64,000 nucleotides of DNA from Enhygromyxa salina (GTDB lineage Bacteria > Myxococcota_A > Polyangia > Nannocystales > Nannocystaceae), in NCBI RefSeq assembly GCF_002994615.1, contig NZ_PVNK01000015.1, positions 41,218 to 105,217 on the forward strand, written 5' to 3'. The notes below the pieces were generated by a model that saw nothing but the letters and a program-made list of their open reading frames with translations, did no database searches and was not told the DNA's origin. Both the position numbers and the translations under genes were made by a program. Each line of letters starts with the position of its first letter. Within the stretch, counting starts at the first letter, position 1. Positions 19,715-28,614 of this stretch are shown here, one piece after another.

Positions 19715-21619
19715 CTACCACCCGCAGCGGCGGTCCTGGTTCTGCTCGCTCAGGTACCCCTGGAGAGGTTCGAAGTACTCGAGCATCGGCCCGGCGTCCA
19801 TCTTGCGCGTGCCCGCCACCACCTCGAGGGCGTCGGGCCAGGGCTTGCTGGCGCCCATGGCGAGCATCGCGTGGAGCTTCTTACCGGCCTCCTCGCTGCC
19901 ATAGATCGAACACGTGTGGAGGGGCCCCTCGTGTCCGGCGGCGTCACACAGGGCCTTGTGGAACTGAAACTGGAGGATCCGGGCCAGGAAATAGCGCGAG
20001 TAAGGGGTGTTCGCGGGGATGTGATACTTCGCGCCAGGGTCGAAGTTCGCCTCGCTGCGCTCGACCGGCGCGGCGACCCCCTGGTACTCGTTGCGCAGCT
20101 TCCACCACGCGGCGTTGTACTCGTCGGGCTTGATCTCGCCCGAGAACACGCCCCAGCGCCAGCGGTCGATCAGGAGCCCGAAGGGCAAGAAGGCGATCTT
20201 CTCGAGGCCGTCGGCGAGCTGCTTGTTGATGACGGCCTTGGGATCCTCGCTGACCTCGCTGAGCAGGCCCATGTTGTTGAGGTAGGCGGGCGTGACCGAG
20301 AGCGCGAGGGTGTCGCCGATGCCCTCGTGGAAGCCGTCGTGGGCCCCGCTCTGAAACAGCACCGGCTTCGTGTAGTAGTTCATGTAGTAGTAGTTGTGCC
20401 CGAGCTCATGGTGGATCGTGACGAAGTCCTCCATGTCGATCTTGATGCACATCTTGATGCGCAGATCGTTGTTGTAGCCGACGTCCCAGGCGCTCGCGTG
20501 ACACTGGACCTCGCGGTCGTCGGGCTTCACGAACAGCGAGCGCTGCCAGAAGGTCTCGGGCAGCGGGTCGAGGCCGAGCGAGGTGAAGAAGCCCTCGGCG
20601 GTCTTGACCATCTTCAGCTCGTCGTACTTGGCCTGCTCGAGACCCTTGGTCACGTCGATGCTCGGCTGATCCGGGTAGGGGATCATGTCGTCATAGATGT
20701 TGGGCCACTCCTGGGCCCAGAGGTTGCCGAGCAGGTGGGCCGGGATCATGCCCTCGGCCGGGACCTTGTCGACGCCGAATTTCTCGCCGAGCTTGGCCCG
20801 CGCGTGGCAATGCAGCTGGGTGTAGAGCGGCTTGACCTGCTGCCACAGGCGCTCCATCTCGGCCTCGAACTCGGCCGGGCTCATGTCGTAGCCCGAGCGC
20901 CACAGCTCGCCGACGTCGCGGTAGCCGATGTCGCGCGCGCCCTCGTTGCCGAGCTCCACGAAGCGCTGGTAGAGCGGGCGCATCGGCGGGGAGATCGTCC
21001 GCCAGCCCTCCCACGCGGTGAGCAGCTCGTCGTAGTCGTCGCTCGTGGAGATGATCTCCATCGCGTCGCCCATGTTCTTGCAGGCGTCGGACTCGGGGTC
21101 GGTGCAGTCGCCCCACTTGCCGGTCCCGTACATGCTGTCGAGCTTGGTCGCGGTCTCGGCCAGCTCCTTGCGCTTGGCTGGGTCGGTGGGCGCGGGCAGC
21201 GTGGTCGCGACCTTGAGCAGGTGCAGCTGCCGGAGCGTGTCGGGGTCGGCTTCGACGCCGTCGAACTTGCGCGCGTCCTTGATCGCCTGGCCGATGTAGG
21301 CCATCGACTGCTCGCTCGCGGCGGCGACGGCCGCGGCGTGCTCGTCGGTGATGTCGGTCGCGTGGGTCCAGGCGGCCTTCGACTCGGCCGTCCACAGCTC
21401 GCGGAGCTTGGCGTCGACCTCCTTGACGAAGGCCACGGCCTCCTCGGTCGAGGGCTTGGCCGGGGCCGGGATCGCGCCGTCTTTGGTCTCGACGACCTCG
21501 ACCTCGACCTCCTGCTTGGCCTCGGCCTCGGGCTCGGCGCGCTTCTTGGGCCCGCAGCCGACCACGAGCAGCGACGAGGCGAGACCAGCGAGCACGAGGG
21601 GGGACGCGAGCCTGGGCAT
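19715..21619 (-). CDS. Peptidyl-dipeptidase A (ACE-like, M2 family) lipoprotein
   Basis: 634 residues. A lipoprotein signal ends at the lipobox VVGC near residue 22, so the enzyme should be membrane-anchored. A 40-residue Glu/Ala/Lys-rich linker precedes the catalytic domain. The gluzincin site is HHELGH (about 402-408), with the third ligand in HEGIGD about 24 residues later, the spacing used by angiotensin-converting enzyme. ACE-type motifs NAWDVGYN-like (SAWDVGYNNDLRIKMC) and YSRYFLARILQFQFH are present. M2 peptidases remove C-terminal dipeptides. The ATG at 21619 follows TAGCGT by 6 bases. Confidence 0.93.
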   Translation of the reverse strand: MPRLASPLVLAGLASSLLVVGCGPKKRAEPEAEAKQEVEVEVVETKDGAIPAPAKPSTEEAVAFVKEVDAKLRELWTAESKAAWTHATDITDEHAAAVAAASEQSMAYIGQAIKDARKFDGVEADPDTLRQLHLLKVATTLPAPTDPAKRKELAETATKLDSMYGTGKWGDCTDPESDACKNMGDAMEIISTSDDYDELLTAWEGWRTISPPMRPLYQRFVELGNEGARDIGYRDVGELWRSGYDMSPAEFEAEMERLWQQVKPLYTQLHCHARAKLGEKFGVDKVPAEGMIPAHLLGNLWAQEWPNIYDDMIPYPDQPSIDVTKGLEQAKYDELKMVKTAEGFFTSLGLDPLPETFWQRSLFVKPDDREVQCHASAWDVGYNNDLRIKMCIKIDMEDFVTIHHELGHNYYYMNYYTKPVLFQSGAHDGFHEGIGDTLALSVTPAYLNNMGLLSEVSEDPKAVINKQLADGLEKIAFLPFGLLIDRWRWGVFSGEIKPDEYNAAWWKLRNEYQGVAAPVERSEANFDPGAKYHIPANTPYSRYFLARILQFQFHKALCDAAGHEGPLHTCSIYGSEEAGKKLHAMLAMGASKPWPDALEVVAGTRKMDAGPMLEYFEPLQGYLSEQNQDRRCGW

Positions 21620-21625
21620 GCGCGG

Positions 21626-21631
21626 ACGCTA
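21626..21631 (-). promoter_or_regulatory. TAGCGT, candidate -10 hexamer for a leaderless mRNA
   Basis: On the minus strand TAGCGT is followed by 6 bases (CCGCGC) and the ATG at 21619. Confidence 0.55.
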
Positions 21632-21651
21632 CCCCAAGCGGCGCGCGCTTG

Positions 21652-22437
21652 TCACTCGCACACGGCCGGGTCGAGCTCGACACCGACCGGGGCGTGGTCC
21701 GAGCCTTGGACCTCCGGCTGGATGAACGCCCCGCGCAAGAAGGGGCGCAGGTTGGGCGAGGCGAGGATGTAGTCGATGCGCCAGCCAACGTTGCGCGCCC
21801 GCGCCGTGCCCCGCTGTGACCACCACGAGTAGTGGCCGCCGCCGCCTTCGAACTCGCGGAAGCTGTCGAGCCAGCCCGCGGCGAACCACCGCTCGAGCTC
21901 GTCGCGCTCCTCCTTCAAGAAGCCCGAGGTGTTCTTGTTTTGCTTGGGCCGGGCGAGGTCGAGCTCGCGCACGGCGGTGTTGAAGTCGCCCATCACCAGC
22001 ACCCGCTGCCCGGCCCGGCGGCGGCGCTGGACCAGCTCGAACACCGCGCGGTAGAAGTCGAGCTTGTAGGGCACGCGGCTGTTGTCGCGGTCGCGGCCGT
22101 TGCCGTTGGGGAAGTAGGCGTTGACGACCGTCAGGCGACCGAAGCGCGCGAGCTGGACGCGGCCCTCGACGTCGAAGCGCGGGATCCCGAGCGTCGCGAG
22201 CTGAGAGTCGGGCGCGCGCGCGGCGAACAGCCCGACGCCAGCGTAGCCGGGCCGCTCGGCCGGGACGAAGTGCGCGTGCCAGTCGTCGGGATCGCGCAGG
22301 TCCTCGGGCAGCTGCTCGGGCCGCGCGCGAACCTCCTGGACCCCGACGATCTCGGCCCCGCTGTTCGAGAGCCAGGCGCGAAAGCCCTTCTTGGCGCTCG
22401 CCCGCAGACCATTGACGTTCCATGACAGCACGCGCAC
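21652..22437 (-). CDS. xth: Exodeoxyribonuclease III (AP endonuclease family)
   Basis: 261 residues from a GTG at 22437, which gives the normal family start RVLSWNVNGLRA. All endonuclease/exonuclease/phosphatase motifs are present: WNVNG, VGVQEVRA (catalytic Glu), YFPNGNG, VMGDFNTA (Asp and Asn), RIDYIL and GSDHAPVGV (Asp and His). It repairs abasic sites in DNA and degrades 3' ends. It lies between the M2 peptidase gene and the anti-sigma gene on the same strand. A longer reading from a TTG at 22473 is possible but adds no conserved sequence. Confidence 0.93.
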   Translation of the reverse strand: MRVLSWNVNGLRASAKKGFRAWLSNSGAEIVGVQEVRARPEQLPEDLRDPDDWHAHFVPAERPGYAGVGLFAARAPDSQLATLGIPRFDVEGRVQLARFGRLTVVNAYFPNGNGRDRDNSRVPYKLDFYRAVFELVQRRRRAGQRVLVMGDFNTAVRELDLARPKQNKNTSGFLKEERDELERWFAAGWLDSFREFEGGGGHYSWWSQRGTARARNVGWRIDYILASPNLRPFLRGAFIQPEVQGSDHAPVGVELDPAVCE

Positions 22438-22482
22438 GGCCGCCGACTTTGCCCGGCGCGAGCCCGCAGTCAAGTCGCCGCG

Positions 22483-22833
22483 CTATTCCTCGCCCGGGGT
22501 CGGCTTGGCGTCCTTGGCCCCCTTGGCCCCCTTGGCCCGCTTGGCCCGGAGTATCGCCTGGATCAGATCCTCGGGCGGCGCGTGGCGACGGCGCTCCTCG
22601 GCGTCGAGCTCACCGCGCCCGCACGCGTGGACCAGCGAGACCGTGTCGCGATAGCTGTCGAGGTAGTGCACGCAGGGCGGGCAGCGCTCGAGGTGCCGAT
22701 CAAATTCGGCCTGCGCGTCCTCGTCGAGATCGCGCTCGATGTAGGCGAGCAAGAACTCACTGACCTCGCGACAGCTGATGCCGTGTCGGTGCCCCGCCCC
22801 CCCGACACCCTTGCAGTGTTGATCGTCGCTCAT
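22483..22833 (-). CDS. Zinc-binding anti-sigma factor (ZAS type)
   Basis: 116 residues with the ZAS signature H-x3-C-x2-C (HLERCPPC) and an upstream His/Cys pair (HGISCREV). The N-terminal helices fit the sigma-sequestering domain. No membrane helix is present, so it is a soluble anti-sigma factor. The tail is a low-complexity KRAKGAKGAKDAK run. The ATG at 22833 lies 2 bases beyond the stop codon of the ECF sigma gene upstream, so the two are co-transcribed and the protein is expected to hold that sigma factor inactive. Confidence 0.88.
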   Translation of the reverse strand: MSDDQHCKGVGGAGHRHGISCREVSEFLLAYIERDLDEDAQAEFDRHLERCPPCVHYLDSYRDTVSLVHACGRGELDAEERRRHAPPEDLIQAILRAKRAKGAKGAKDAKPTPGEE

Positions 22834-22835
22834 CC

Positions 22836-23483
22836 CTAGTGGGTCAGTTCGAGCTCGCGCTCGAGGAGGTTTCGCAGGGCCTGTCGCGCGCGATGCAGGC
22901 GGACCTTCACGGTCCCGGGGGTGAGCTCGAGCAGCTCGGCGGTCTCGGCCGTGTCGAGCTCCTCGATGTCGCGCAGGATCAGCACCGTACGATAGTTGTC
23001 GGGCAGCTTGTCAATCATCTGCCGGACCTGCTCGCGGGTCTGTGCGCGGGCGGCGAGCTCCTCGCTGGTCTGGACCCACGGCCGGTGGAAGTGCTCGGGG
23101 AAGCCGTTGTCGGCGAAACGCGGGAGCAGCTCGCTGATGTCGACGATCTCGGCGCCACGCGCGATCTGACGCTTGTGACGGCGGAGGCGCTGGAGGGCGA
23201 CGTTGACGACGATCCGGTGGAGCCAGGTCTTGAGCCGGGCGTCGGCGCGGAAGCTGTCGAAGTTGCGGAACGCGCTGAGGAAGGCCTCCTGGACCGCGTC
23301 GTCGGCGTCGGCCGGGTTCTGCAGCAGGCGCAGCGCGACGGCGCGCAGCGGCCCGACGTGAGCCCGCACCATGCGCTCGAAGGCCCGGTCATCGCCGGCA
23401 CGCATGCCCTCGATGATCTCGCGCTCCTCGCCCGGCGTGGGTTCACCTGCGGAGCTCACGCCCGCTGCCGCCCGAATGCTCAC
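22836..23483 (-). CDS. ECF-family RNA polymerase sigma factor
   Basis: 215 residues from a GTG at 23483 (TATTCG is 6 bases upstream). Region 2 has LQNPADADDAVQEAFLSAFRNFDSFR and the WLHRIVVNVALQRLRR helix; region 4 has LPDNYRTVLILRDIEELDTAETAELLELTPGTVKVRLHRAR. It lacks sigma region 1 and 3, as ECF factors do. It directs RNA polymerase to a small regulon and is paired with the ZAS anti-sigma gene downstream. The open frame runs on through the half palindromic element to 23585, but that reading is unlikely to be translated. Confidence 0.92.
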   Translation of the reverse strand: MSIRAAAGVSSAGEPTPGEEREIIEGMRAGDDRAFERMVRAHVGPLRAVALRLLQNPADADDAVQEAFLSAFRNFDSFRADARLKTWLHRIVVNVALQRLRRHKRQIARGAEIVDISELLPRFADNGFPEHFHRPWVQTSEELAARAQTREQVRQMIDKLPDNYRTVLILRDIEELDTAETAELLELTPGTVKVRLHRARQALRNLLERELELTH

Positions 23484-23517
23484 ACTTCCCGAATAGCACG
23501 GAATCGTAGTTGGCTGA

Positions 23518-23604
23518 CCAGCAGCCCGGGGTGCAATGCCTCGCGCCGCCTCGCTTGGCCTTTTCGCCGATGGCTTTGTCGCCAAAACTTGCAGTACGCC
23601 CGGC
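23518..23604. repeat. Long palindrome element, left half only (copy 2)
   Basis: The 87 bases match the left half of the 160-bp element (copies at 10901 and 60604) through CAGTACGCCCGG and then stop abruptly. The right arm is missing. It lies between two divergent ECF sigma genes, upstream of both promoters. Confidence 0.8.
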
Positions 23605-23730
23605 CCCCAGACCCCGCCATCGCATTATTTGATGCCTGCAATCGAGAGTCCCACTCAAAAGAATCTTCGCTCAACTGTAACCCCAGCGGCGTTTTTGCAT
23701 CTAAGCAACGACGCCACGAGGAGACACGAC

Positions 23731-24369
23731 ATGACCCGCACCGACCAAACCCATCGCTACGCCGGACTCTCGGCCCTGATGGACCGCTACTTAGATGGGG
23801 ATGAGCGGGCATTTGCCGAGCTCCACCGTCGCCTGAGCCCGCTCGTTCGCTCGCAGATCCGCGCCAAGATCAGCAACCCCGCGACGGCCGAAGATCTCTT
23901 GCAGGCCGCCTTCATGAAGGCCCACGGCGCGCGCCATCGCTTCGCGGCGCCGGCGGGCGCGAGCCCCGACCGCGCCGTCGCGGTCTGGTACTCGACGATC
24001 GCCCGCAACGCGACCATCGACCACCTGCGCAAACTCTACCGTGAGCGGGCCGTGAAGCTCGACACCGCCGGCGACGACACCGTCGAGCTCCTCGACTCGC
24101 TGCGCGACCCCCTGCCCAGCGCCGAGGCGATGGCGATCGAGCACGAGCGCCAGATCGGCATCGCCGCTCGCATCCGCGCGGCCCTCGCCCGGCTGCCCCG
24201 GACCCAGCGCGAGGTCGTGACCCTGCACAAGATCGAGGGCAAGACGATGGCCGAGATCAGCGAGGAGCTCGGGGTCCGCGAGGGGACCCTGCGCGTTCGC
24301 GCGCATCGCGGGTACAAGGCGCTGGCCAGCGCGCTCGGCGGCTACCGATCTCAGCCCGCCGCTGCCTGA
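23731..24369 (+). CDS. ECF-family RNA polymerase sigma factor
   Basis: 212 residues from the ATG at 23731, with GAGGAG about 8 bases upstream. Region 2 reads ATAEDLLQAAFMKAHGARHRF with the helix VWYSTIARNATIDHLRKLYRER; region 4 reads LPRTQREVVTLHKIEGKTMAEISEELGVREGTLRVRAHRGYKAL. It is divergent from the other ECF gene, with about 250 bases between. No anti-sigma factor follows: the next gene is on the opposite strand. Its start has a strong Shine-Dalgarno, unlike the leaderless-type starts of many neighbours. Confidence 0.92.
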   Translation: MTRTDQTHRYAGLSALMDRYLDGDERAFAELHRRLSPLVRSQIRAKISNPATAEDLLQAAFMKAHGARHRFAAPAGASPDRAVAVWYSTIARNATIDHLRKLYRERAVKLDTAGDDTVELLDSLRDPLPSAEAMAIEHERQIGIAARIRAALARLPRTQREVVTLHKIEGKTMAEISEELGVREGTLRVRAHRGYKALASALGGYRSQPAAA

Positions 24370-24489
24370 CATGACGTTCGGCGCTCGTCAGAGCTGACCG
24401 TGTCCCGAACCCCAGGCCTCGGCTCAGTTTCGAGCTGGTCTTGCCTGGTCTTGCCTAGCCTTGCCTGGGTCTTTGTCTCCAGGAGGCTG

Positions 24490-25863
24490 TCAGTCGCCCC
24501 CCTCGACGCGGTCGAGCTCCTCGACGATCAGCATCCGAAAGTCCATCAGCGGGTGCGCGCCGACGATCGGCCGGCCGTTGATGAAGTAGGCGGGCGTGCC
24601 GCTGACCATCAGGCGCGAGCCGAGCTCGAGGTCGGCCTCGATCCTCGAGTCGTGGGTCTCGGTCGTCATCGCGGTCTCGAGCGCCGCGCGTGAGATCCCG
24701 AGCTGATCGCAGATCCCGACCAGGTCCTCGGCGCTGTAGCGGCCGCCAAACTCGAACACGGCGTCGTGGAACTCCCAGAATTTTCCGGCCTCGGCCGCCG
24801 CGAAGCTGGCCCGAGATGCGAGCGCGCCGAGCGGGTGGCCCGGGAGCGGGAAGTGCTTGAACACGAAGCGGATCTGGTCGCCGTAGAGCGCCCGCAGCTC
24901 CTCCATGGTCTCGTGACCGCGGGCGCAAAAGGGGCACTGAAAATCGGAGAAGGCGATGATCGTGATCGGCGCGTCGGCTGGGCCGCGGGCGGGCGAGTCG
25001 TCGATCGGGACCGGGTAGACCGTGTCCTCGTCGAGCTCGGGCCGCGCGTCCTCGTAGACGATCGCGGTGTAGCCCCACTTGGTCGCGTAGTCGTAGAAGC
25101 CGGCGGAGGTGGTCAGCCCCTCGTCGGCGAGGCGCTCGGCCAGCGACAGCTCCTGATCGATGAAGTGGCGGAAGATGTGCTTGGGTCGGGCGCCCGGCAG
25201 CATGCGCCCGTTGATGAAGAACACCGGGGTCGACGAGAGCTTGAGGCGCTTGGCGACGCGCAGGTCGGCACGGACCGCGGGCGCGTGGGCGAGCGAGTCG
25301 AGCTCGCGCGTGACCTGATCGAAGTCGAGGCCGACCTCGCGGGCGTAGCCCTCGAGGATCTCGGGGTCGATCCCGCGGCCGCTGAACACGAGATCGTGAA
25401 ACTCCCAGAATTTGCCCTGGGCCTGAGCCGAGTGGCCGACGAGCGCGGCCTCGAGCGCGTTTTGGTGGCGCGCGAGCGGCAGGGCCTTGTAGACGAAGCG
25501 GATCTGGCCCGGGTAGTCGTGCTGGAGCTCCTCGATCGTCTGGTAGGCCTCGGCGCAGAACGAGCACTCGAAGTCCGAGAACATCACGATCGTCACGGGC
25601 GCGTCGGCGGAGCCGCGCGCGGGCGAGTCGCCGATGTCGACGCGAAAGCGCAGGTAGGGCACGCCCGCGGCGAGCTGCTCGGGGTCGGGCTCGAGGCTGC
25701 CCTCGCTGACGACCGCGACCGAGCCCTCCTCGCCAGTCTGCTCGGCGCTGGCCTCGCTCGCGGCCTCGGGCGAGACGCTGGCGCCTCGCTCACAGCCGGG
25801 CCCGGGCACGAGCAGCGCGAGCAACGAGAGCAGGTGGAGATATCGAGGAGCCGGGCCCATCAT
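24490..25863 (-). CDS. Lipoprotein with two tandem DsbA-like thioredoxin domains
   Basis: 457 residues from the ATG at 25863. A hydrophobic signal ends at LVPGPGC, a lipobox-like site. Domain 1 (about 90-260) has SDFECSFC and domain 2 (about 290-450) has SDFQCPFC; each is a C-x2-C redox centre in a Thioredoxin_4 (DsbA/BdbD-like) fold. Each domain also has the cis-Pro loop (SSTPVFFING and SGTPAYFING). The repeat DSPARG-ADAP(V/I)TI before each centre shows internal duplication. It should oxidise or isomerise thiols outside the cytoplasm. TAGGCT lies 11 bases before the start. The 120 bases after the sigma gene hold the short repeats GGTCTTGCCT. Confidence 0.88.
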   Translation of the reverse strand: MMGPAPRYLHLLSLLALLVPGPGCERGASVSPEAASEASAEQTGEEGSVAVVSEGSLEPDPEQLAAGVPYLRFRVDIGDSPARGSADAPVTIVMFSDFECSFCAEAYQTIEELQHDYPGQIRFVYKALPLARHQNALEAALVGHSAQAQGKFWEFHDLVFSGRGIDPEILEGYAREVGLDFDQVTRELDSLAHAPAVRADLRVAKRLKLSSTPVFFINGRMLPGARPKHIFRHFIDQELSLAERLADEGLTTSAGFYDYATKWGYTAIVYEDARPELDEDTVYPVPIDDSPARGPADAPITIIAFSDFQCPFCARGHETMEELRALYGDQIRFVFKHFPLPGHPLGALASRASFAAAEAGKFWEFHDAVFEFGGRYSAEDLVGICDQLGISRAALETAMTTETHDSRIEADLELGSRLMVSGTPAYFINGRPIVGAHPLMDFRMLIVEELDRVEGGD

Positions 25864-26076
25864 GCGCAGCGCGGAGCCTAGCAAAAGCTCACTCGCCCCC
25901 CCCAGCCGTCGGCGACCCTGCCCCTCGCGGTGGGCTGGGTGAGCTTCGCAGTCCCTCGCGTGGGCCCCCGAGCGGGAGCGTCAGCGCGGTTTCCTGGGTA
26001 CGGGGTCGCGCGCCGCGCGGGACCGTCGGGCAACAACGCCTGAGCGCCCGCTGGCGTCCTGTGCGCGGGAGTTCGC

Positions 26077-26082
26077 TACAAT
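26077..26082 (+). promoter_or_regulatory. TACAAT, likely -10 hexamer
   Basis: TACAAT is near consensus and lies 43 bases before the GTG at 26126, giving an mRNA with a normal leader. It differs from the leaderless layout seen at other genes. Confidence 0.45.
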
Positions 26083-26125
26083 AGCCAGAGCGCCAGCGGG
26101 GCCAGCACCGCCAGACGAGCACGCC

Positions 26126-27103
26126 GTGAAACAAGTCCGCGTCGAGAAGATCACCCACTCCTACGACGGCGTCCGCCCGGCCGTCGCCGAGCTCAGCTTT
26201 CACATCAACGCCGGCGAGGTCCTCGCGCTGATCGGGCCCAACGGCGCGGGCAAGTCGACGAGCCTGCGGATCCTCGCCACGCTCCAGCGCCCCGACTCCG
26301 GCGAGGTCACCTGGGACGGCCGCGACACCTGGCCCGTGCGCCAGGCCGTGCGCCAGCGGATCGGCTTCCTCGGCGACGGCACCGGGCTCTACCCAAACAT
26401 GACCGCGGCCGGCTACCTGCGCTTTTTCGCCGAGTGCTACGGCCTCGACGACGGCGCCGCCAACACCCGGGTCGCGGAGCTGCTCGCGACCTTCAAGCTG
26501 TCGAGCAAGGCCGAGGCCCGGATCTCCGATCTGTCCAAGGGCATGCGTCAGCGCCTCGCTATCGCGCGGACCCTGGTCCACGGGCCCGAGCTGCTCCTGC
26601 TCGACGAGCCCGCCGACGGCCTCGACCCCCTCGGTCGTCGGCAGCTGCGCGAGATCCTCCGCGGCGTCGCCAACGAGGGCGTCGGCATCGTCGTCAGCAG
26701 TCACATCCTCCGCGAGCTCGATGGCTTCTGCGACGCCGTCGCGCTGATCCAAAAGGGCGCGCTGCAGGTGTTCGGCCCCGTCGAGGAGGTCATCGACAAG
26801 TACGAGGTCGCGCGGCGGGTCCACGAGGTCTCGGTCACCAAGGGGCTGCAGCAGGCGATCGCGATCCTCAGCGCGCACGAGGGCTTGATCGAGGAGGTCT
26901 TGCCGCTGACCCGCGACGAGCAGATCGACCCGGCGACCGCCGACCGCGGGAAGATCCGCGTGCGCGTGCGCGGGGCCGAGAATCACGCCGCCAAGCTGCT
27001 CAAGGAGCTCGTGCTCGCCGACGTCGAGGTCATCGCGCTCACGCGGATGCGCAGCGATCTCGAGGACGTCTACCAGAGCATCGGTCGCGACGAAGTTGCC
27101 TGA
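26126..27103 (+). CDS. ABC transporter ATP-binding protein without an adjacent permease
   Basis: 325 residues from a GTG at 26126. Walker A GPNGAGKST (37-45), signature LSKGMRQR (about 135) and Walker B LLLLDEPADGLDP (about 155) are intact, followed by SSHILREL with the switch His. A C-terminal extension of about 100 residues includes a region ending IALTRMRSDLEDVY. The architecture matches ABC-2 type exporter ATPases. No permease gene is next to it: the downstream gene is birA on the other strand with 1 base between the stops. The permease must be encoded elsewhere. Confidence 0.9.
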   Translation: MKQVRVEKITHSYDGVRPAVAELSFHINAGEVLALIGPNGAGKSTSLRILATLQRPDSGEVTWDGRDTWPVRQAVRQRIGFLGDGTGLYPNMTAAGYLRFFAECYGLDDGAANTRVAELLATFKLSSKAEARISDLSKGMRQRLAIARTLVHGPELLLLDEPADGLDPLGRRQLREILRGVANEGVGIVVSSHILRELDGFCDAVALIQKGALQVFGPVEEVIDKYEVARRVHEVSVTKGLQQAIAILSAHEGLIEEVLPLTRDEQIDPATADRGKIRVRVRGAENHAAKLLKELVLADVEVIALTRMRSDLEDVYQSIGRDEVA

Positions 27104-27104
27104 G

Positions 27105-27900
27105 TCAGCGGAGCCAGACGTCGGCGCTTTGGACTCGGAAGCTGGGGCCGCCGTCGTCGGGCCGGGCCAGGAGCGCGCCGTCTTCGGCGAGGCCTTCGGC
27201 GCGGGCGTAAACGCGGCGGCCGTCGGGCTGCTCGACCTCGATCGCGCGACCGATGACGAGGCAGTGGGGCTCGTAGCGGGCGCGGATCGCAGGGAAGCCG
27301 CCCGCGAAGAAGCGCTCGAGGGTGCCCTCGAGCTCGTGGAGGACGGCGGCGAGGATCGTGGCGCGGCCGCGGCGGTCGGCTTCGGGGAGGTGGAGGGCGA
27401 GGCTGGTCGCGCGCGCGCGTAGGCTCGGCTCGAATTCTTCGCGGGTCCGGTGGACGTTGACGCCGAAGCCGACGACGAGCTCGACCTCGCGGCCGCGCCA
27501 GCGGCTCTCGCACAAGATCCCCGCGAGCTTGCGGCCGCCGAGGAGCAGGTCGTTGGGCCACTTGAGCGCGAGGCTCGACAGCTCGGCGCCGAAGACCGCG
27601 ACCAGGCCCTCGCGCAGGCCAACGCCGACGGCCAGCGCGAGCGCGCCGAACCCGGCCGAGGGCGCGCCCGGGCGCAGGACCACGCTGGCGTAGATGTCTC
27701 GGCCTGGCGGCGAGGACCACGGACGCCCGAGGCGGCCGCGGCCCGCCGTCTGGGCGTCGGCGGTCACGAGCGCGCCGTCGGGCGCCCCGGCCCCGAGCCA
27801 CTCGAGCGCGCGGTCGTTGGTCGAGCCGATCTGCTCGTGGTGCTCATGCACCCGGCCGAGGCGGACGGTCGTCAGCAGCGCCGGGAGCTCGGCGAGCGCG

Positions 27901-27917
<17 letters not shown>
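27105..27917 (-). CDS. birA: Biotin--[acetyl-CoA-carboxylase] ligase
   Basis: 270 residues. The biotin-protein ligase core is clear: STNDRAL, then the biotinyl-AMP loop QTAGRGRLGRPW (about 56-67), ALKWPNDLLLGGRKLAGIL with the catalytic Lys, and VVGFGVNVH. There is no N-terminal winged helix, so it is a class I ligase that modifies carboxylases and does not act as the biotin repressor. A short SH3-like C-terminal domain follows. The start overlaps the end of the MBL hydrolase gene by 17 bases. Confidence 0.93.
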
Positions 27918-28569
<652 letters not shown>

Positions 28570-28614
28570 CCGCGCAACACAGCACAGGGATCCTGCCCCG
28601 GCAAGCCCGTCGTG

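Noticed and set aside
26126..27103. The ABC ATPase as part of a complete transporter operon
   Set aside because: No permease or binding protein gene is on either side; the next gene is birA on the other strand.
25889..27622. A 577-codon minus-strand frame over the ABC ATPase and birA
   Set aside because: Most of it is antisense to the ABC ATPase or in another frame of birA; Ser/Arg/Ala-rich without motifs.
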